Shown: one piece after another, positions 1 to 9,525 of the stretch
Position numbering within the stretch: the first letter of the stretch is position 1
How the letters are laid out: each line of letters begins with the position of its first letter
Notes under the pieces: model-generated
What the model was told of the DNA's origin: nothing
Databases searched by the model: none
What the model saw: the letters and a program-made list of their open reading frames with translations, nothing else
NCBI GenBank assembly: GCA_037893245.1
Contig: JBAIAA010000432.1
Location: 620,001-684,000 of the forward strand
Reading direction: 5' to 3'
From: Crossaster papposus
Lineage: Eukaryota > Echinodermata > Asteroidea > Velatida > Solasteridae
Length of the DNA: 64,000 bases
Position numbers and translations under genes: made by a program

Positions 1-1
1 T

Positions 2-448
2 TCAATCCTGAAGCAGTTATTCCTGCAGCGACTCCCCACTAATGTCCAGCTTATTTTGGCATCGACAAGCGACACCGACATTCAACAACTTGCCAAGCTT
101 GCAGACAAGATTGTCGAAGTTGCGCCGCCCGTTGCTCAAGCCTGTGCCGCAGTTCCAGCACCGGCTCCATTTGTGGCTGCAGTCAAGCCACCCGCTACAT
201 CAGACATGCAACTACTCCAGGCCCAAGTAGAAAAGCTGACCACTCAAATGGAAATGTTGGTTCGCCAAGATCAATACCAGCGCAGTCGACGTGACCGTAG
301 TGCTTCTGCATCAGGGGAGAATACTACAGGTGCATGCTGGTACCATTGGAAGTATGGGGACAAAGCTCGTAACTGCAAGGACCCATGCAATTACACACAC
401 GATCGCAATCCCACTACGGCTCAGGGAAACCACCAAGCCAGCGGATAG
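2..448 (+). pseudogene. Gypsy gag, 3' part (nucleocapsid end)
   Basis: The frame is open from the first bases of the window, so the 5' part of gag and the 5' LTR lie outside. The visible peptide starts in the end of the capsid-like region, passes an Ala/Pro-rich linker and a short heptad-like stretch (LQAQVEKLTTQMEMLV), then a basic RSRRDRS segment. It ends with one zinc knuckle spaced C-x2-H-x9-C-x3-C (CWYH...C...C). This CHCC arrangement, instead of the usual CCHC, is known from CsRn1-like Ty3/Gypsy elements of invertebrates. That clade assignment is inference. The frame ends at a TAG (446-448) lying in the same frame as the protease-RT frame that follows. Gag would package element RNA in cytoplasmic particles. 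The copy is not expected to be functional, given the damage downstream. Confidence 0.88.
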
Positions 449-2077
449 CTAGGGGCGACTTCCCCCACTGGCACACCAAATCAATGTCGCCTTTTCTATG
501 TGTACGACAAATTCACAGCAGCCAGATTCCTGGTGGACACCGGTGCTGAGGTCAGCATTGTACCTCCAACGCCACGCGATAGACAATATCGTCAAAGCGA
601 TTTTGTGCTCGAAGCAGTCAACAAGACACAAATTCACACATACGGTGAGCGTTCTGTGACAATTGATTTGGGTCTTAGGCGTGCATGCAGATGGATTTTC
701 ACAATTGCCGATGTACCAGTTGCAATTTTGGGAGCAGATTTCTTACGCCATTTCGGGTTGCTGGTGGACATGAAAGACAGGAAACTCATAGATTCCACGA
801 CTAGTCTGAGTGTCCGAGGCATTGCAACGAGCACCAATGTTCTCAGCCCGGTTTTTGTTGGCCCATCACCGAACACTCGATACACGGCCATTTTGGGTCA
901 GTTTCCTGCCATCACCCGACCATGCTTCAGGGACGCAAATCCCAAACACGATATCACCCATCACATCCCAACAAAAGGCCCACCAGTGTCCGCCAGGCCA
1001 CGACGCCTCGCACCGGATAAATTGAAAATCGCCAAGGCTGAATTCGACCACATGCTACAAATGAACATTATCCGTCCCTCTAATAGCAGTTGGTCTTCGC
1101 CTCTCCATATGGTGCCGAAAGGAACGCAAGGTGATTGGAGACCATGCGGTGATTACCGCGCTCTCAACAATGCATCTGTCCCTGACCGCTATCCGATCCC
1201 ACACGTACACGACATCACTTCGTCACTGCACGGCCGGACTGTATTCTCGAAGGTGGATTTGATTAGAGCATACCATCAAATCCCCATGGAGCCGAGTGAC
1301 ATTCCGAAAACGGCCATCACCACGCCGTTTGGCATGTTCGAATTCGTGCGAATGCCCTTCGGGTTGAGGAACGCCGCCCAGACGTTCCAGCGTTTCATCG
1401 ACCAGGTGTTGCGCGGATTGGATTTTGTGTATGACTACATCAACGATTTACTAATCGCCAGCCATAGCGACGAGGAGCACGAGTCACATCTTCGTACGCT
1501 TTTCGAGCGCCTTGATCAGTACGGTATCGTGGTAAACCCCGCTAAATGCGAATTTGGCGTTTCGTCACTACACTTCCTAGGCCACGTGATCGACCAGGAT
1601 GGAATTCGGCCACCAGATACGAAGGTCGAAGCGATCCAGCGGTTTCCTGTCCCAGGTTCGACAAAGAAGTTGCGAGAGTTTCTTGGGTTGGTCAACTTCT
1701 ATCGCCGTTTTGTACCCCACTGTGCTGCTTTGACACAACCTCTCACCGACATGCTTGCTGGAAAACCCAAGAAAACAATCGAATTGGACGACACAGCGCT
1801 CGCTGCTTTCGAGGCCGTCAAGTTGGCTTTGGTCAATGCAACTCGTTTGTCCCATCCGCGACACGATGCAGAGTTGTGCTTAATGGTCGATGCCTCCGAT
1901 TTCGCAGTGGGTGGAGTCCTTCAGCAAAAGGTGCATGGTGACTGGCACCCTATCGCGTTCTTCTTGCGAAAGCTGCAACCTGCAGAGACCAAATATAGCA
2001 CATTCGGCCGGGAACTGTTAGCAATCTATCTCGCCATTTCCGTCATGTCGTCGAGGGTCGCGCTTTTTCTGTCTTGA
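449..2077 (+). pseudogene. Gypsy pol part 1: protease, reverse transcriptase, start of RNase H
   Basis: The frame continues directly after the gag TAG, with no frame change. In order it contains: an aspartic protease with the active triad DTG at 536-544 ([13 protein letters not shown]) and the flap/[11 protein letters not shown] segment near 735-755; an RT from about 1,050 with [20 protein letters not shown] and [15 protein letters not shown]; and an RNase H start with the first catalytic Asp ([10 protein letters not shown]) and Glu (FGRELLAIY). The YxDD catalytic box reads Tyr-Ile-Asn-Asp at 1,436-1,447, so the first catalytic Asp is replaced by Asn and polymerase activity should be lost. 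The frame ends prematurely at 2,075-2,077, where RNase H similarity jumps to another frame, so a small indel lies near 2,035-2,050. Similarity is to Ty3/Gypsy pol of aquatic invertebrates. Confidence 0.95.
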
Positions 2078-3117
2078 CTGATCATAAACCGCTGACCCAT
2101 GCACTTGCTGCGAGTTCGGATCGATATCCCCCCCGCGAGATCAGACAGCTTGACTACGTGTCACAGTACACAACCGACATCCGACATGTTCAGGGTAAAC
2201 ACAACGAGGTCGCTGACGCGTTGTCACGCATTAGCCTGAACACATTCTCTACCACGTCATCATCTCCAATCGATTTCCAGGTCATGGCCGAGCAGCAGCG
2301 CAAGGATGAGGACTATCTCCGTCACAAACAGCATTCGGTTCTTCAGTTGCAAGACATTCCGCTAGTCGCTAGTGAGGGCACCCTAACATGTGACATGGCC
2401 ACTGGAACGCCTCGACCTTTCGTCCCCAGGGTCATGCGACGAGCAGTTTTCGACTCTCTGCATTCCCTGTCGCATCCTGGAATCAGAGCCACACTCAAGC
2501 TGGTCAGTGCACGTTTTGTTTGGCCCAACATGAATCACGATGTTCGTTCATGGGCTAAAACCTGCATCAAGTGCCAGAAATCTAAGGTGCACAGACATAC
2601 CATCACGCCTCTGGGAACCTTCATCACCCCAGACGCCCGGTTCGACCACGTCCATATTGACATTTTTGGCCCACTTCCATTGTCCAACGGCAAGTCCTAC
2701 TTGCTGACGTGTATCGACCGTTTTACACGGTGGCCAGAGGCCATTCCAATCCCGGATATGACTGCAGAAACCGTCGCCAGGGCGTTTGTCTGCAGTTGGG
2801 TTGCAAGGTTTGGTACACCATCGACAATCACGACTGACCGCGGCAGGCAATTCGAATCGGCACTGTTCAACGCCTTGATGACATTACTCGGCACTAAGCG
2901 CATTCGCACAACGGCTTACCATCCCATCGCCAATGGTCTGGTTGAGCGTTTCCACAGACAGTTGAAAGCTTCCCTCAAAGCGCAGGACAGAAACGCTTCC
3001 TCTTGTTCTACTGGGCATACGGACAGTCGTCAAGCGGGACATTGGGTGTTCGACAGCGGAGCTCGTGTTTGGAACTACCCTGCGCCTACCAGGGCAGTTT
3101 GTTGCACCCGTCAATGA
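2074..3117 (+). pseudogene. Gypsy pol part 2: RNase H end and integrase core
   Basis: This frame picks up RNase H at [10 protein letters not shown] and ends that domain with [14 protein letters not shown], which holds the last catalytic Asp. Integrase follows. The N-terminal zinc-binding HHCC region is H-x3-H (HSLSH) and C-x2-C (CIKC). The catalytic triad is Asp in HIDIFG (~2,655), Asp in TTDRGRQF (~2,835) and Glu in GLVERFHR (~2,943), with exactly 35 residues between the second Asp and the Glu. All three acidic residues are intact. From about 2,990 the peptide stops resembling integrase and the similarity moves to another frame, so there is a second frameshift; the last ~45 codons of this frame are meaningless. 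Confidence 0.93.
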
Positions 3118-3316
3118 TGCCGGTTTAGACCCTGGAAACTATGTACATCGCCTCAAACGCGTGATGCGTCAAGTAGCACCACCACCAACACGACCACACA
3201 CCCGCACCACACAGTTTCACAAGGACTTGTTGTCTTGTACGCACGTTTTCGTCCGGTGTGATCATGTGATGCGGCCACTCGAGCCTCCGTACAAGGGCCC
3301 CTATCGTATATATTGA
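3065..3316 (+). pseudogene. Gypsy integrase C-terminal region with GPY motif
   Basis: After the frameshift near 2,990 the integrase continues here: a basic stretch around residues 25-35 (HRLKRVMRQ), then a small beta-rich domain with VFVRCDHVMRPLEPPYKGPY, the GPY/F motif of Ty3/Gypsy integrases. The frame meets a stop at 3,314-3,316 in the middle of this domain. The remaining similarity (YYTLDIKG, VDRLKVAYLE) runs in another frame from about 3,325 to 3,405, so a third frameshift sits near 3,312. A start codon at 3,065 is not meaningful; this is a piece of pol. Confidence 0.88.
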
Positions 3317-3410
3317 CGTGAGCGGACAAATACTACACGTTGGACATCAAAGGCAAGAGCGACACTGCGAGTGTAGATAGATTGAAAGTCGCCTATCTTG
3401 AAACGGATCC

Positions 3411-3465
3411 CGCAACCGCCCGTGTCGCAACCGCCCGTGTCGCAACTGCCCGTGTCGCAACCTCG
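3411..3465 (+). repeat. 15-bp tandem repeat in the pol tail
   Basis: Three copies of the 15-mer CGCAACCGCCCGTGT (one with a single substitution) lie at 3,411-3,455, followed by a partial fourth. Because 15 is a multiple of three, it would add repeated five-residue units (ATARV-like) to the end of the integrase polypeptide without changing frame. Confidence 0.9.
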
Positions 3466-3648
3466 ACGCACTGTGCCGGATACACCTGCATTAACTGCAC
3501 CAGCTGACCAGGACACCGAAGTGAGCGGATAACTCGTTCAGGACGTCACGTTCACTGGCCGTTACACCTTACTCAATTTGACTGTGATTGAACATTGTAC
3601 ATCGTATATATTTCATTGTTTCGTTCACTTCCTTATGCAGAAGCTCTC

Positions 3649-3657
3649 TGGGGAGGG
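3649..3657 (+). promoter_or_regulatory. Polypurine tract of the Gypsy element
   Basis: TGGGGAGGG stands a few bases before the inferred 3' LTR start (3,662). In LTR elements such a purine run primes plus-strand DNA synthesis. Confidence 0.6.
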
Positions 3658-3661
3658 CTAA

Positions 3662-3901
3662 TGTGGTGACCACCCCAGGTGGCATTTGACATGTAAACAA
3701 TGTCACGTGATTTTGTATTACCAATCAGCGTCCGACTTTCATGGATCGCTGGTAGACGGTTTTCTGTTGTTCCACCGTAGACTTTTTAGCTGGTTCCAAA
3801 AGCCATGCCGTTCGCCATCTTGTTTCTCTCGAGTTCTTCGCGTTTTGTCCGGTGATTCATTGTAGGAGTTTAGTCGAATAAAACATCGTAGTTTTTCTAC
3901 A
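3662..3901 (+). mobile_element. 3' LTR of the Gypsy element (~240 bp)
   Basis: The block starts TGTGGTGACC directly after the polypurine tract and ends TTTTTCTACA, giving the canonical TG...CA ends. An AATAAA polyadenylation signal is at 3,878-3,883, close to the 3' end, as expected for the R region of a short LTR. The partner 5' LTR is outside the window, so the borders are inferred from the ends and spacing only and no target-site duplication can be checked. Confidence 0.7.
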
Positions 3902-3997
3902 AGATTGGGGACTTTTTGTATGAATACTTGCAATCCCCAAATATGTATATCTCTGGGGTGGTTGTTTGTATATTCAATATGGGGCTCCGAATAATGA

Positions 3998-4445
3998 CCT
4001 TTGAGGTCATATGTGGCGGTCAATTTGTTATCCTTCATCACAAGAATTTACATTTTTTCTACTTCCAGTGTAATTATGAGCATTTTGACACCAAGATCAT
4101 ACATGTACCATATGTAGTTCCCGAGATACAATTCATAGTGTTTTATTTCAGGGTCAATGACATTAGAAATAAAGAAATTTCCCCTCCCCCTTTGTTTGGG
4201 CCTCTTTTTATATATGGTAATTTTCCTGTTACAAATATGACATTTTAGTAATACAATAGTTTTTTTGACCTTTGACCTCATTTTCGGAGGTCAGGATTTG
4301 GTCTTAAGGGTCAATAATTATTTTATGTCATCTTCTTTTGTAATTCTGTACATTTTGACACCAAGATCATCTATATACCATATTTTGTTGCTGAAATATA
4401 ATTTGTAGTGATTAGCTGGCAGGGGTCAATAACCTTTGACCTCTA
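3998..4445 (+). repeat. Diverged ~270-bp tandem duplication
   Basis: The stretch CATTTTGACACCAAGATCAT occurs at 4,081 and again at 4,351. Flanking words (GTAATT, ACCATAT, GGGTCAATRAC) keep the same ~270-bp offset, so the region is a tandem duplication with considerable divergence. Each copy includes TGACCTTTGACCT-like words (4,266-4,278 and, with one mismatch, 4,430-4,442). No open frame of note. The rest of 4,446-5,000 shows only AT-rich unique sequence. Confidence 0.7.
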
Positions 4446-5011
4446 ATAAAAAAACATTCCCCAACCTTCCTTCCTTTTTTTGGTAGTTGTCCATACCCAT
4501 ACCCACCAAAATCAGTTAAAATTAGCTTCTTTTAATTTTTTTTTACAGATTGGCTCCATATATGGCTAATTTGGGGTTACTATAGAATCTGTAATGTTGA
4601 TTTGAACCGGCAATGAATTTACAATCATATGTACTGGCTAACATTGAAGTCTAATTATGCAATGTGAGAAGCGTTTCGTAACTCTAGTGATAGATCAAGT
4701 CACACACTTGGCAACTGATGCACCCAGTACTGCACGGGCATTTGAAGTGAAGTAAATCATTTGGTAAATTGGTCAATAAATGCTACCTCGCGATGGTCAA
4801 CTGTTTTGCTGTGGACTGTAATCATAAAAGTCACAATTGGATTTGTGTCCACTTTCCTAACGAAACAACACAAAAAAGCAACTGTAGTGAGTGGTGGCCA
4901 TGTTTGCGTTGATGTGATCCTGTTTCTGTGCTAATTACCGGTACCAGTTTCTTCAGATCTTACGTAATTGCTTCTTTAGCCAGCTGCTTTCACTTGTGGA
5001 CTAGTACTTAC

Positions 5012-5161
5012 ACTTTCTAGCTTGTCCATGTGGTTATCTGAGCTGTATTTTATGGCCATGTCCAGTTTGAGATTGTCGGGCATCTGTAATGAGTTCCAGA
5101 TTGCTTCTAGTCTGTCTTGGGAACTCAGGGGCTCGGGAATGGCAGAGGTCTGGAGAGATTT
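5012..5161 (-). CDS. Exon H of an unrecognised minus-strand gene
   Basis: On the minus strand a pyrimidine-rich tract ending GGAAGCAG precedes 150 bp of open frame (exactly 50 codons, phase 0 to 0). The exon ends GAAAGT followed by a consensus GTAAGT donor. The peptide runs from KSLQTSAIPEP through DRLEAIWNSLQMPDNLKLD and MAIKYSSDNHMDKLES. It looks amphipathic and coding: balanced charged residues, no low-complexity bias. I do not recognise the family. It is the last exon I can place on this strand; the phase-0 donor implies more exons at lower coordinates or beyond the window. The preceding exon G ends in phase 1, so one short exon between 5,170 and 6,840 has probably been missed. Confidence 0.65.
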
Positions 5162-5228
5162 CTGCTTCCAACAAAAAAAACACAAAGGAAAAATCGAATA
5201 TTGACAAATTTAAGGAAACGGTAACACA

Positions 5229-5335
5229 GGGCTGTTAGCTCATTTGGCAGAGCACTAGAACGGTAATCCCTAGGTTAAAGGGCCAAACCCAGTCAATTTA
5301 ATTGTTTAAATCTTTGATGAAACCATGGATCTCTC
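5229..5335 (+). repeat. tRNA-derived SINE fragment (family 1, copy 1)
   Basis: TAGCTCATTTGG (5,236-5,247) resembles a pol III A box in a tRNA-like context, followed by GGTAATCCC and CCCAGTCAATTT. The same order of words occurs inverted at 11,030-11,136, including the shared CAGTCAATTT and TTTGAT downstream, so this is a dispersed family. It is not a tRNA gene: the acceptor stem does not close. Confidence 0.6.
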
Positions 5336-5344
5336 ACAAAATTC

Positions 5345-5560
5345 CTAAGGCACTATATAGCGCACAAGTCTATAGAAAACTGTGAGAGAAGATTCAATGA
5401 AGAAGCGTTCAGTTTCAGAGGTGGGAGGAAATCTTAGACAAACAATAAAGCAGGAACTGAAAACCCAATCCACATGTGGACCAGGGCAGGAATCTAACCC
5501 ATGCCATATACAAAAAGGAAAGAGAAGAACCACTGCGCCAACCTGACTGACACAATGATT
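5345..5560 (-). repeat. tRNA-derived SINE fragment (family 2)
   Basis: On the minus strand GGTTGGCGCAGTGGTTC (5,528-5,544) is an A-box-like word and GGGTTAGATTCCTG (5,487-5,500) a B-box-like word about 30 bp on. They are followed by a body with CACATGTGGATTGGG and TTTCCTCCCACC, words common in invertebrate tRNA-SINEs. The 82-codon frame across it is a by-product of the repeat. Confidence 0.55.
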
Positions 5561-5599
5561 TTTAATGCTGTTGAACTTTTTAGGTAGGAACATTTATTA

Positions 5600-5844
5600 T
5601 TTATTATTAAAAAGAAAACTGTATTTTCCTCTGCTTCTAGACATTATTTTTGCAATGTCGGTCTCAAATATATAAGAACATAAGAACATAAGGACAGATT
5701 TATAAACACTCATCACAAAAAATAAAAAGGTTCAACGCCTATAGCACTAAATTCGGCAAGAGTCATTTTCCGAGGCAACACCAGGCTCGTGTCAGTCATG
5801 CCCAGTTTGACGCACCTAATCCAGGATTCTTCGACAAGTTTGCT
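5600..5844. other. No gene seen; short direct repeat
   Basis: AT-rich sequence. The only structure is a short GAACATAA direct repeat at about 5,677-5,695 (three tandem copies, the last altered). Confidence 0.5.
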
Positions 5845-5993
5845 CCTGCATTATTTTGACATTGACCGGGCCCAGAAGCAGGATTGCTTTTTACAAACCT
5901 TGATCCGAGACGTGTTCAGGCTGGCATCTGTGGGTAGCATACCCTGATGTTGCACTGCGAGCCAGTTGCTGACAGATATTTCTGGCCTTGCTT
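5845..5993 (+). repeat. Dispersed repeat, copy 1
   Basis: About 150 bp, from TTATTTTGACATTGA through CCTTGATCCGAG, GGCATCTGTGGGTAGCA and CTGACAGATATTTCTGGCC, recur in the same orientation and order at 13,071-13,230. Origin unknown; no tRNA promoter or TIR is visible. Confidence 0.75.
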
Positions 5994-6590
5994 GTGACGT
6001 GTTTAACTGTCATCCGTTTTTAATTCCGGAAAACTTTGCGTGTATACACATCCTCCCATGCAAACTGGTAACGTGTGCAACATGCATGCGAACATTTGCC
6101 CGATTTGCTACTAACGTTAGTCGCCATCTTTGACTGCGCTCTAGCTTTGCGAGCAGGCTTAACAAACAAAACTACCGGACAAATGCAACTATACTTCCGA
6201 AGGCAGTTGCAGTTGATGCCAATTACAGGATGTAAAAATGAGCAATCTAATAGAAATATTTTGAACTTAAGTGAAAGAAAAATGCAGATATTTAAATGAA
6301 ATTGTCAGCAGAGGAAAACTACACGAGGAAGGAATCGAAGCTACAACATTGAAAAAGGACGCGATCGAAATCCATGTTTGCGCATGTGCAATGCAAGCTA
6401 TAACGTATACATATAGAACACAAAGTTCAGGTTCCCTCACAATGCATGGCGCAACACTGTTCCTTTTGTAACACGAAGTACACGACATGTGTGCCAGTCA
6501 CAAAAGGAACTAGCGCCATGTACGTATGCTGTATGGAGTTCATGGTATAAACAACATTTGGCGCGGTTTATATTTTTTCGCTCTAAATGC
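5994..6590. other. No gene supported
   Basis: Several 60-75 codon frames on both strands overlap one another, and none has convincing splice sites or recognisable peptide. A missing exon of the minus-strand gene could lie here, but I cannot point to it. Confidence 0.4.
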
Positions 6591-6599
6591 CCAGCTGGT

Positions 6600-6830
6600 C
6601 GGAAGTTACCAGGTCAAATTGGTGGATCATGATCCACCTTTCCGTTCCCACTTGATCCTGATCCACCAATTCCTGCAATTGGGGGATCTCTATCCTGCTC
6701 GAAAGTAGGATCAAGATCCCCCTTTTGGATCTTGATCGCCCTTTTTGCGGTTAGCGTTCCCACTCATCACCAAATTGCCGGATCGGATCCCCCAATTGGA
6801 GGATCAAGTGGGAACGGGGTCTGTGACATG
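6600..6830. repeat. GATC-dense fold-back element
   Basis: The 18-mer CCGTTCCCACTTGATCCT at 6,642-6,659 recurs as its exact reverse complement at 6,800-6,817. Inside lies a second inverted pair, GATCAAGATCC / GGATCTTGATC (about 6,709-6,739). Just outside, 6,621-6,638 is a perfect 18-bp palindrome (GGTGGATCATGATCCACC). The element is packed with GATC/GATCC words. It fits a small fold-back or MITE-like element. Its outer ends and target duplication are not clear. Confidence 0.7.
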
Positions 6831-6843
6831 CACCCATTCTCAC

Positions 6844-6933
6844 CTTTGTTTGGCCATTTTGGAAGAGCTAGGACATCTTTATCTGATTTATTTGCATCAC
6901 CTTTGTCGAGGTCACTCTCCGACATGTGAAAAA
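6844..6933 (-). CDS. Exon G of an unrecognised minus-strand gene
   Basis: On the minus strand GATTTTCTGGGAGCAG precedes 90 bp of open frame, followed by the donor AACAAAG|GTGAGA. The peptide is acidic and lysine-rich: FHMSESDLDKGDANKSDKDV then LALPKWPNK. The exon starts with two bases completing a codon (phase 1), matching either possible end of exon F (one base over). It ends one base into a codon, which does not fit exon H directly. No domain recognised; composition suggests a disordered linker. Confidence 0.6.
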
Positions 6934-6989
6934 CTGCTCCCAGAAAATCAGTTTCCTGTAATATTCACCAGAATGTTAACGAGGTCATG

Positions 6990-7620
6990 AAAAAGCTTGC
7001 GGATCCATTTGTTAACCCTAACCTTGCCAAATCCATCAAAATCCTTCCCCTATTTTGGCAGATTTTTTGGGGGGACTTAGTCCTGCAGGCCCAATGTGAA
7101 TACATTTTAATGGATTATGTTGGACTTGGGCCAGGAAGCTTAGCACTGCTGGGGAAATCTGATTGATTGTCCACCAGGGAGTACTCTGCTGTTGTCAGAT
7201 AAGCCATGAATAGTACAGGGTCGTAAAAGAAAGAAGGAAACACTTTTGACAGAGTTTGAGTGCGTATCTGAAGTTGATCAATTAATGCACATCATTATTT
7301 TAATTCTAGGAAATATTTCTAAAGAACATGGAAAGGAAAAAAATAGTCATAATATACTTAAACTTTGATGATATTAAAGAAACACTTGAAAAAGAAATTG
7401 AAGTATAAAACTCCTTAGTTGAAGTGTATTATTTTTTTTTTTTTAAATCAAGCTCTTATAAGCAGGTTTGGCACATGCAATCTTTAACCATATGTACCAT
7501 ATCTCAGAGACGAAATATCCATTTACAATTATTTGTTGTTATCTTTAAAGATCAATAGTTACATTTCTTATAAGAACAAGGAAAGAAAAGGTATATTTTA
7601 CTTGTGTGGATAAATATTTG
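6990..7620. other. No gene seen
   Basis: AT-rich sequence with a poly-T run at about 7,432-7,444 and no long frame, TIR or SINE promoter. Presumed intron of the minus-strand gene. Confidence 0.5.
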
Positions 7621-7625
7621 GTGTA

Positions 7626-8594
7626 CCGTAATTTCCTGCGGTAAAGACGCGGCTTATCTGACTTTCTAGACCACAAAAACATCGCCGCGCCTTATCTTTC
7701 AGTGCGCCGTATATATGATGTCGCTTGAGTTCAAAGTGATGGTCTTTGTGTGAAGAATTCTTTGAACGCCGCAATCTTACTCAATAATGCGGTCAACCAA
7801 TTAGCCCAACTCTCCGGACATTGTGACCGTGTTTCCATTAACAATGCCGCGATGTGTTGATCCCCCTACGACCGTACATGTATGTGATTTAGCACTCGGC
7901 AGCGTGCGTAGTCTTGTTTGCAAGACGTTTTTCGCGATGCGGGGCGCCCTCTAACGTACGCCGTAGACCACGCGCGAATTACCGCATCGGCGGCCTACGC
8001 GCGCTGCATATACCGCGATTAAGATCGTCTTGCAAACAAGACTACAGCGTGCGCTGCATGACGCATACAACAGCGATAAAAAGCTGGCCCGTACTATGTG
8101 GCCTTTTTCTAAACGTTTTTTCGTCTACGTTCCGGCTTCATGCAATTCACCATCCGAACTACACAGCGCGGAGCATTCACAACGACTGGAAAAAAGACTA
8201 GGGGGTGTCGCAATTAGGGATACCATGCCTGCGATCGCTGCATGTGATGTACATGTGCATGCAGTTTATACTGCAGTGATACATGATATGTATCGGCAAA
8301 CCTCGTGCGATATTGTGACTACCGGTTTGAAGTTTTCATACATTGTTTGCGTGCCAGATAAACTCAAGTACTCAGCAAATTCTTGCTTGGAATAGTGGGA
8401 TCCTTCTAAGGCAACAAAATGACCCCTTTGTGGCGATGTACCTACACCAGGTGGCGCCTGGTGTTCTTCTGGGTGCGTTCAAGCATGCGCCTTATTCGGC
8501 AGTGCGCTTTATCTGTTGACGTTTGAAATTTGTTTGGGTGATTTTAGGGACCTGCGCCTTAACCGCCGTGCGGCTTTACCGCAGGAAATTACGG
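7626..8594. mobile_element. Non-autonomous TIR element, 969 bp, flanked by TA
   Basis: The 21-bp end CCGTAATTTCCTGCGGTAAAG (7,626-7,646) is repeated perfectly and inverted at 8,574-8,594. Both ends are bordered by TA (7,624-7,625 and 8,595-8,596), as for elements that insert at TA. Sub-terminal GCGCCTTAT...CAGTGCGC words occur near both ends (~7,686 and ~8,487). Inside is a further perfect 20-bp inverted pair at 7,908-7,927 and 8,026-8,045 around a 98-base GC-rich loop. Two overlapping frames (95 and 121 codons) lack any recognisable transposase motif, so I treat the element as non-autonomous. It sits immediately next to exon F of the minus-strand gene. Confidence 0.88.
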
Positions 8595-8638
8595 TAATCA
8601 TGTAGCATAGGACCTGGTATTCCGATCGGCCATCAAAC

Positions 8639-8853
8639 CTTGAGAGACCGGTTTACCCATACCGGTTCTATCCAGATCCAACCTGCCTGGACCAGTGCCA
8701 GCTAGTAACCCGCCACTAGGCCCAGCTTGGTCCTGCCCCGGGGTGCCACCCCCGAGGTTGAGGTTGGGCGTCAAGGTTTCCAAGAAGGTGCTTGTTGCAA
8801 GTGTGTAGCCTTGTTGGGTGGGTTTCTTGGCAAATGTGGCATTGAAGATGGGA
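8639..8853 (-). CDS. Exon F of an unrecognised minus-strand gene
   Basis: Minus-strand acceptor CCTTTTATATCCAG is followed by a frame whose first base completes the AG left by exon E (giving Ser). The peptide begins PIFNATFAKKPTQQGYTLAT and goes on through a Gly/Pro-rich, probably disordered stretch (GGGTPGQDQAGPSGG, GTGPGRLDLDRTG). Two donors are possible, CAAG|GTTTGA (exon start 8,639) and ATGG|GTAAAC (8,657). Both leave one base over and fit exon G. If neither is used the frame reaches TGA at 8,598-8,600, two bases from the TA flank of the neighbouring TIR element, so a terminal exon cannot be excluded. Function unknown. Confidence 0.6.
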
Positions 8854-8859
8854 CTGGAT

Positions 8860-9520
8860 ATAAAAGGCAACAGAAATACAATGATTGTAAATAAGGGTGC
8901 ATTCAAGTAGCTCATTCAGAGCGACTTGGTTTACACTCGGCACAAAAGCAAACACAAATGCAATTTTTGTTAATCACAGGAAATTTTCAGGGTGCGAATT
9001 CTCAAAAGTTGAACACATTTCAACTCCGACAAATGTTTTCAGCGAATGCTCTGTGACGTCAAATTCGTATCGCTTTCGCATAAAGTATGAACTGGCTTTA
9101 GCCACAAGATTTTCGATTTTAAAGGTAGTATACGCTATTTGCTTCTGTTGTAATAAAAAAAAAGGGGGAAATGGGAATAGCAAATATTGTTACACTCACA
9201 TTAAAAGTTTGTGTTCATAAATGCTGGAACAAAAAGAAAAACAAATTTGTTCTTGTAGTCTGGTTTCCCACCCCCCCAAAAAAGAGAGAAATTTACAGAC
9301 ATCCGGGAATTATCAGGTTAAGGAACTAGACTAGTTGGGTTGCACCCATTCGAGGATGTGTAACTAATTGCAAACAAAATGTTGACTATAACTACATTTG
9401 ATAAAAGTCAAAGTAGTATTGGACAATAATTGTCGTTTTTACATAGGTTGCATATTGGTTACGGCAGAGTCTACTTTCTATATACACATCATGCGCTACC
9501 GGTAGCCATAGACAGTAACC
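8860..9520. other. No gene supported; one possible inverted dispersed repeat
   Basis: About 8,985-9,085 contains GTCAAATTCGTATCGCTTTCGCAT, partly repeated inverted at about 18,738-18,770 (GCGAAAGCGAATTTG), so a small dispersed palindromic repeat may be present. Otherwise unremarkable intronic-looking DNA with mononucleotide runs at 9,155-9,170 and 9,272-9,284. Confidence 0.35.
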
Positions 9521-9525
9521 TATAA

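Noticed and set aside
7914..8395. 95- and 121-codon frames inside the 969-bp TIR element
   Set aside because: No DDE/D or DNA-binding motif and they overlap one another; the element appears non-autonomous.
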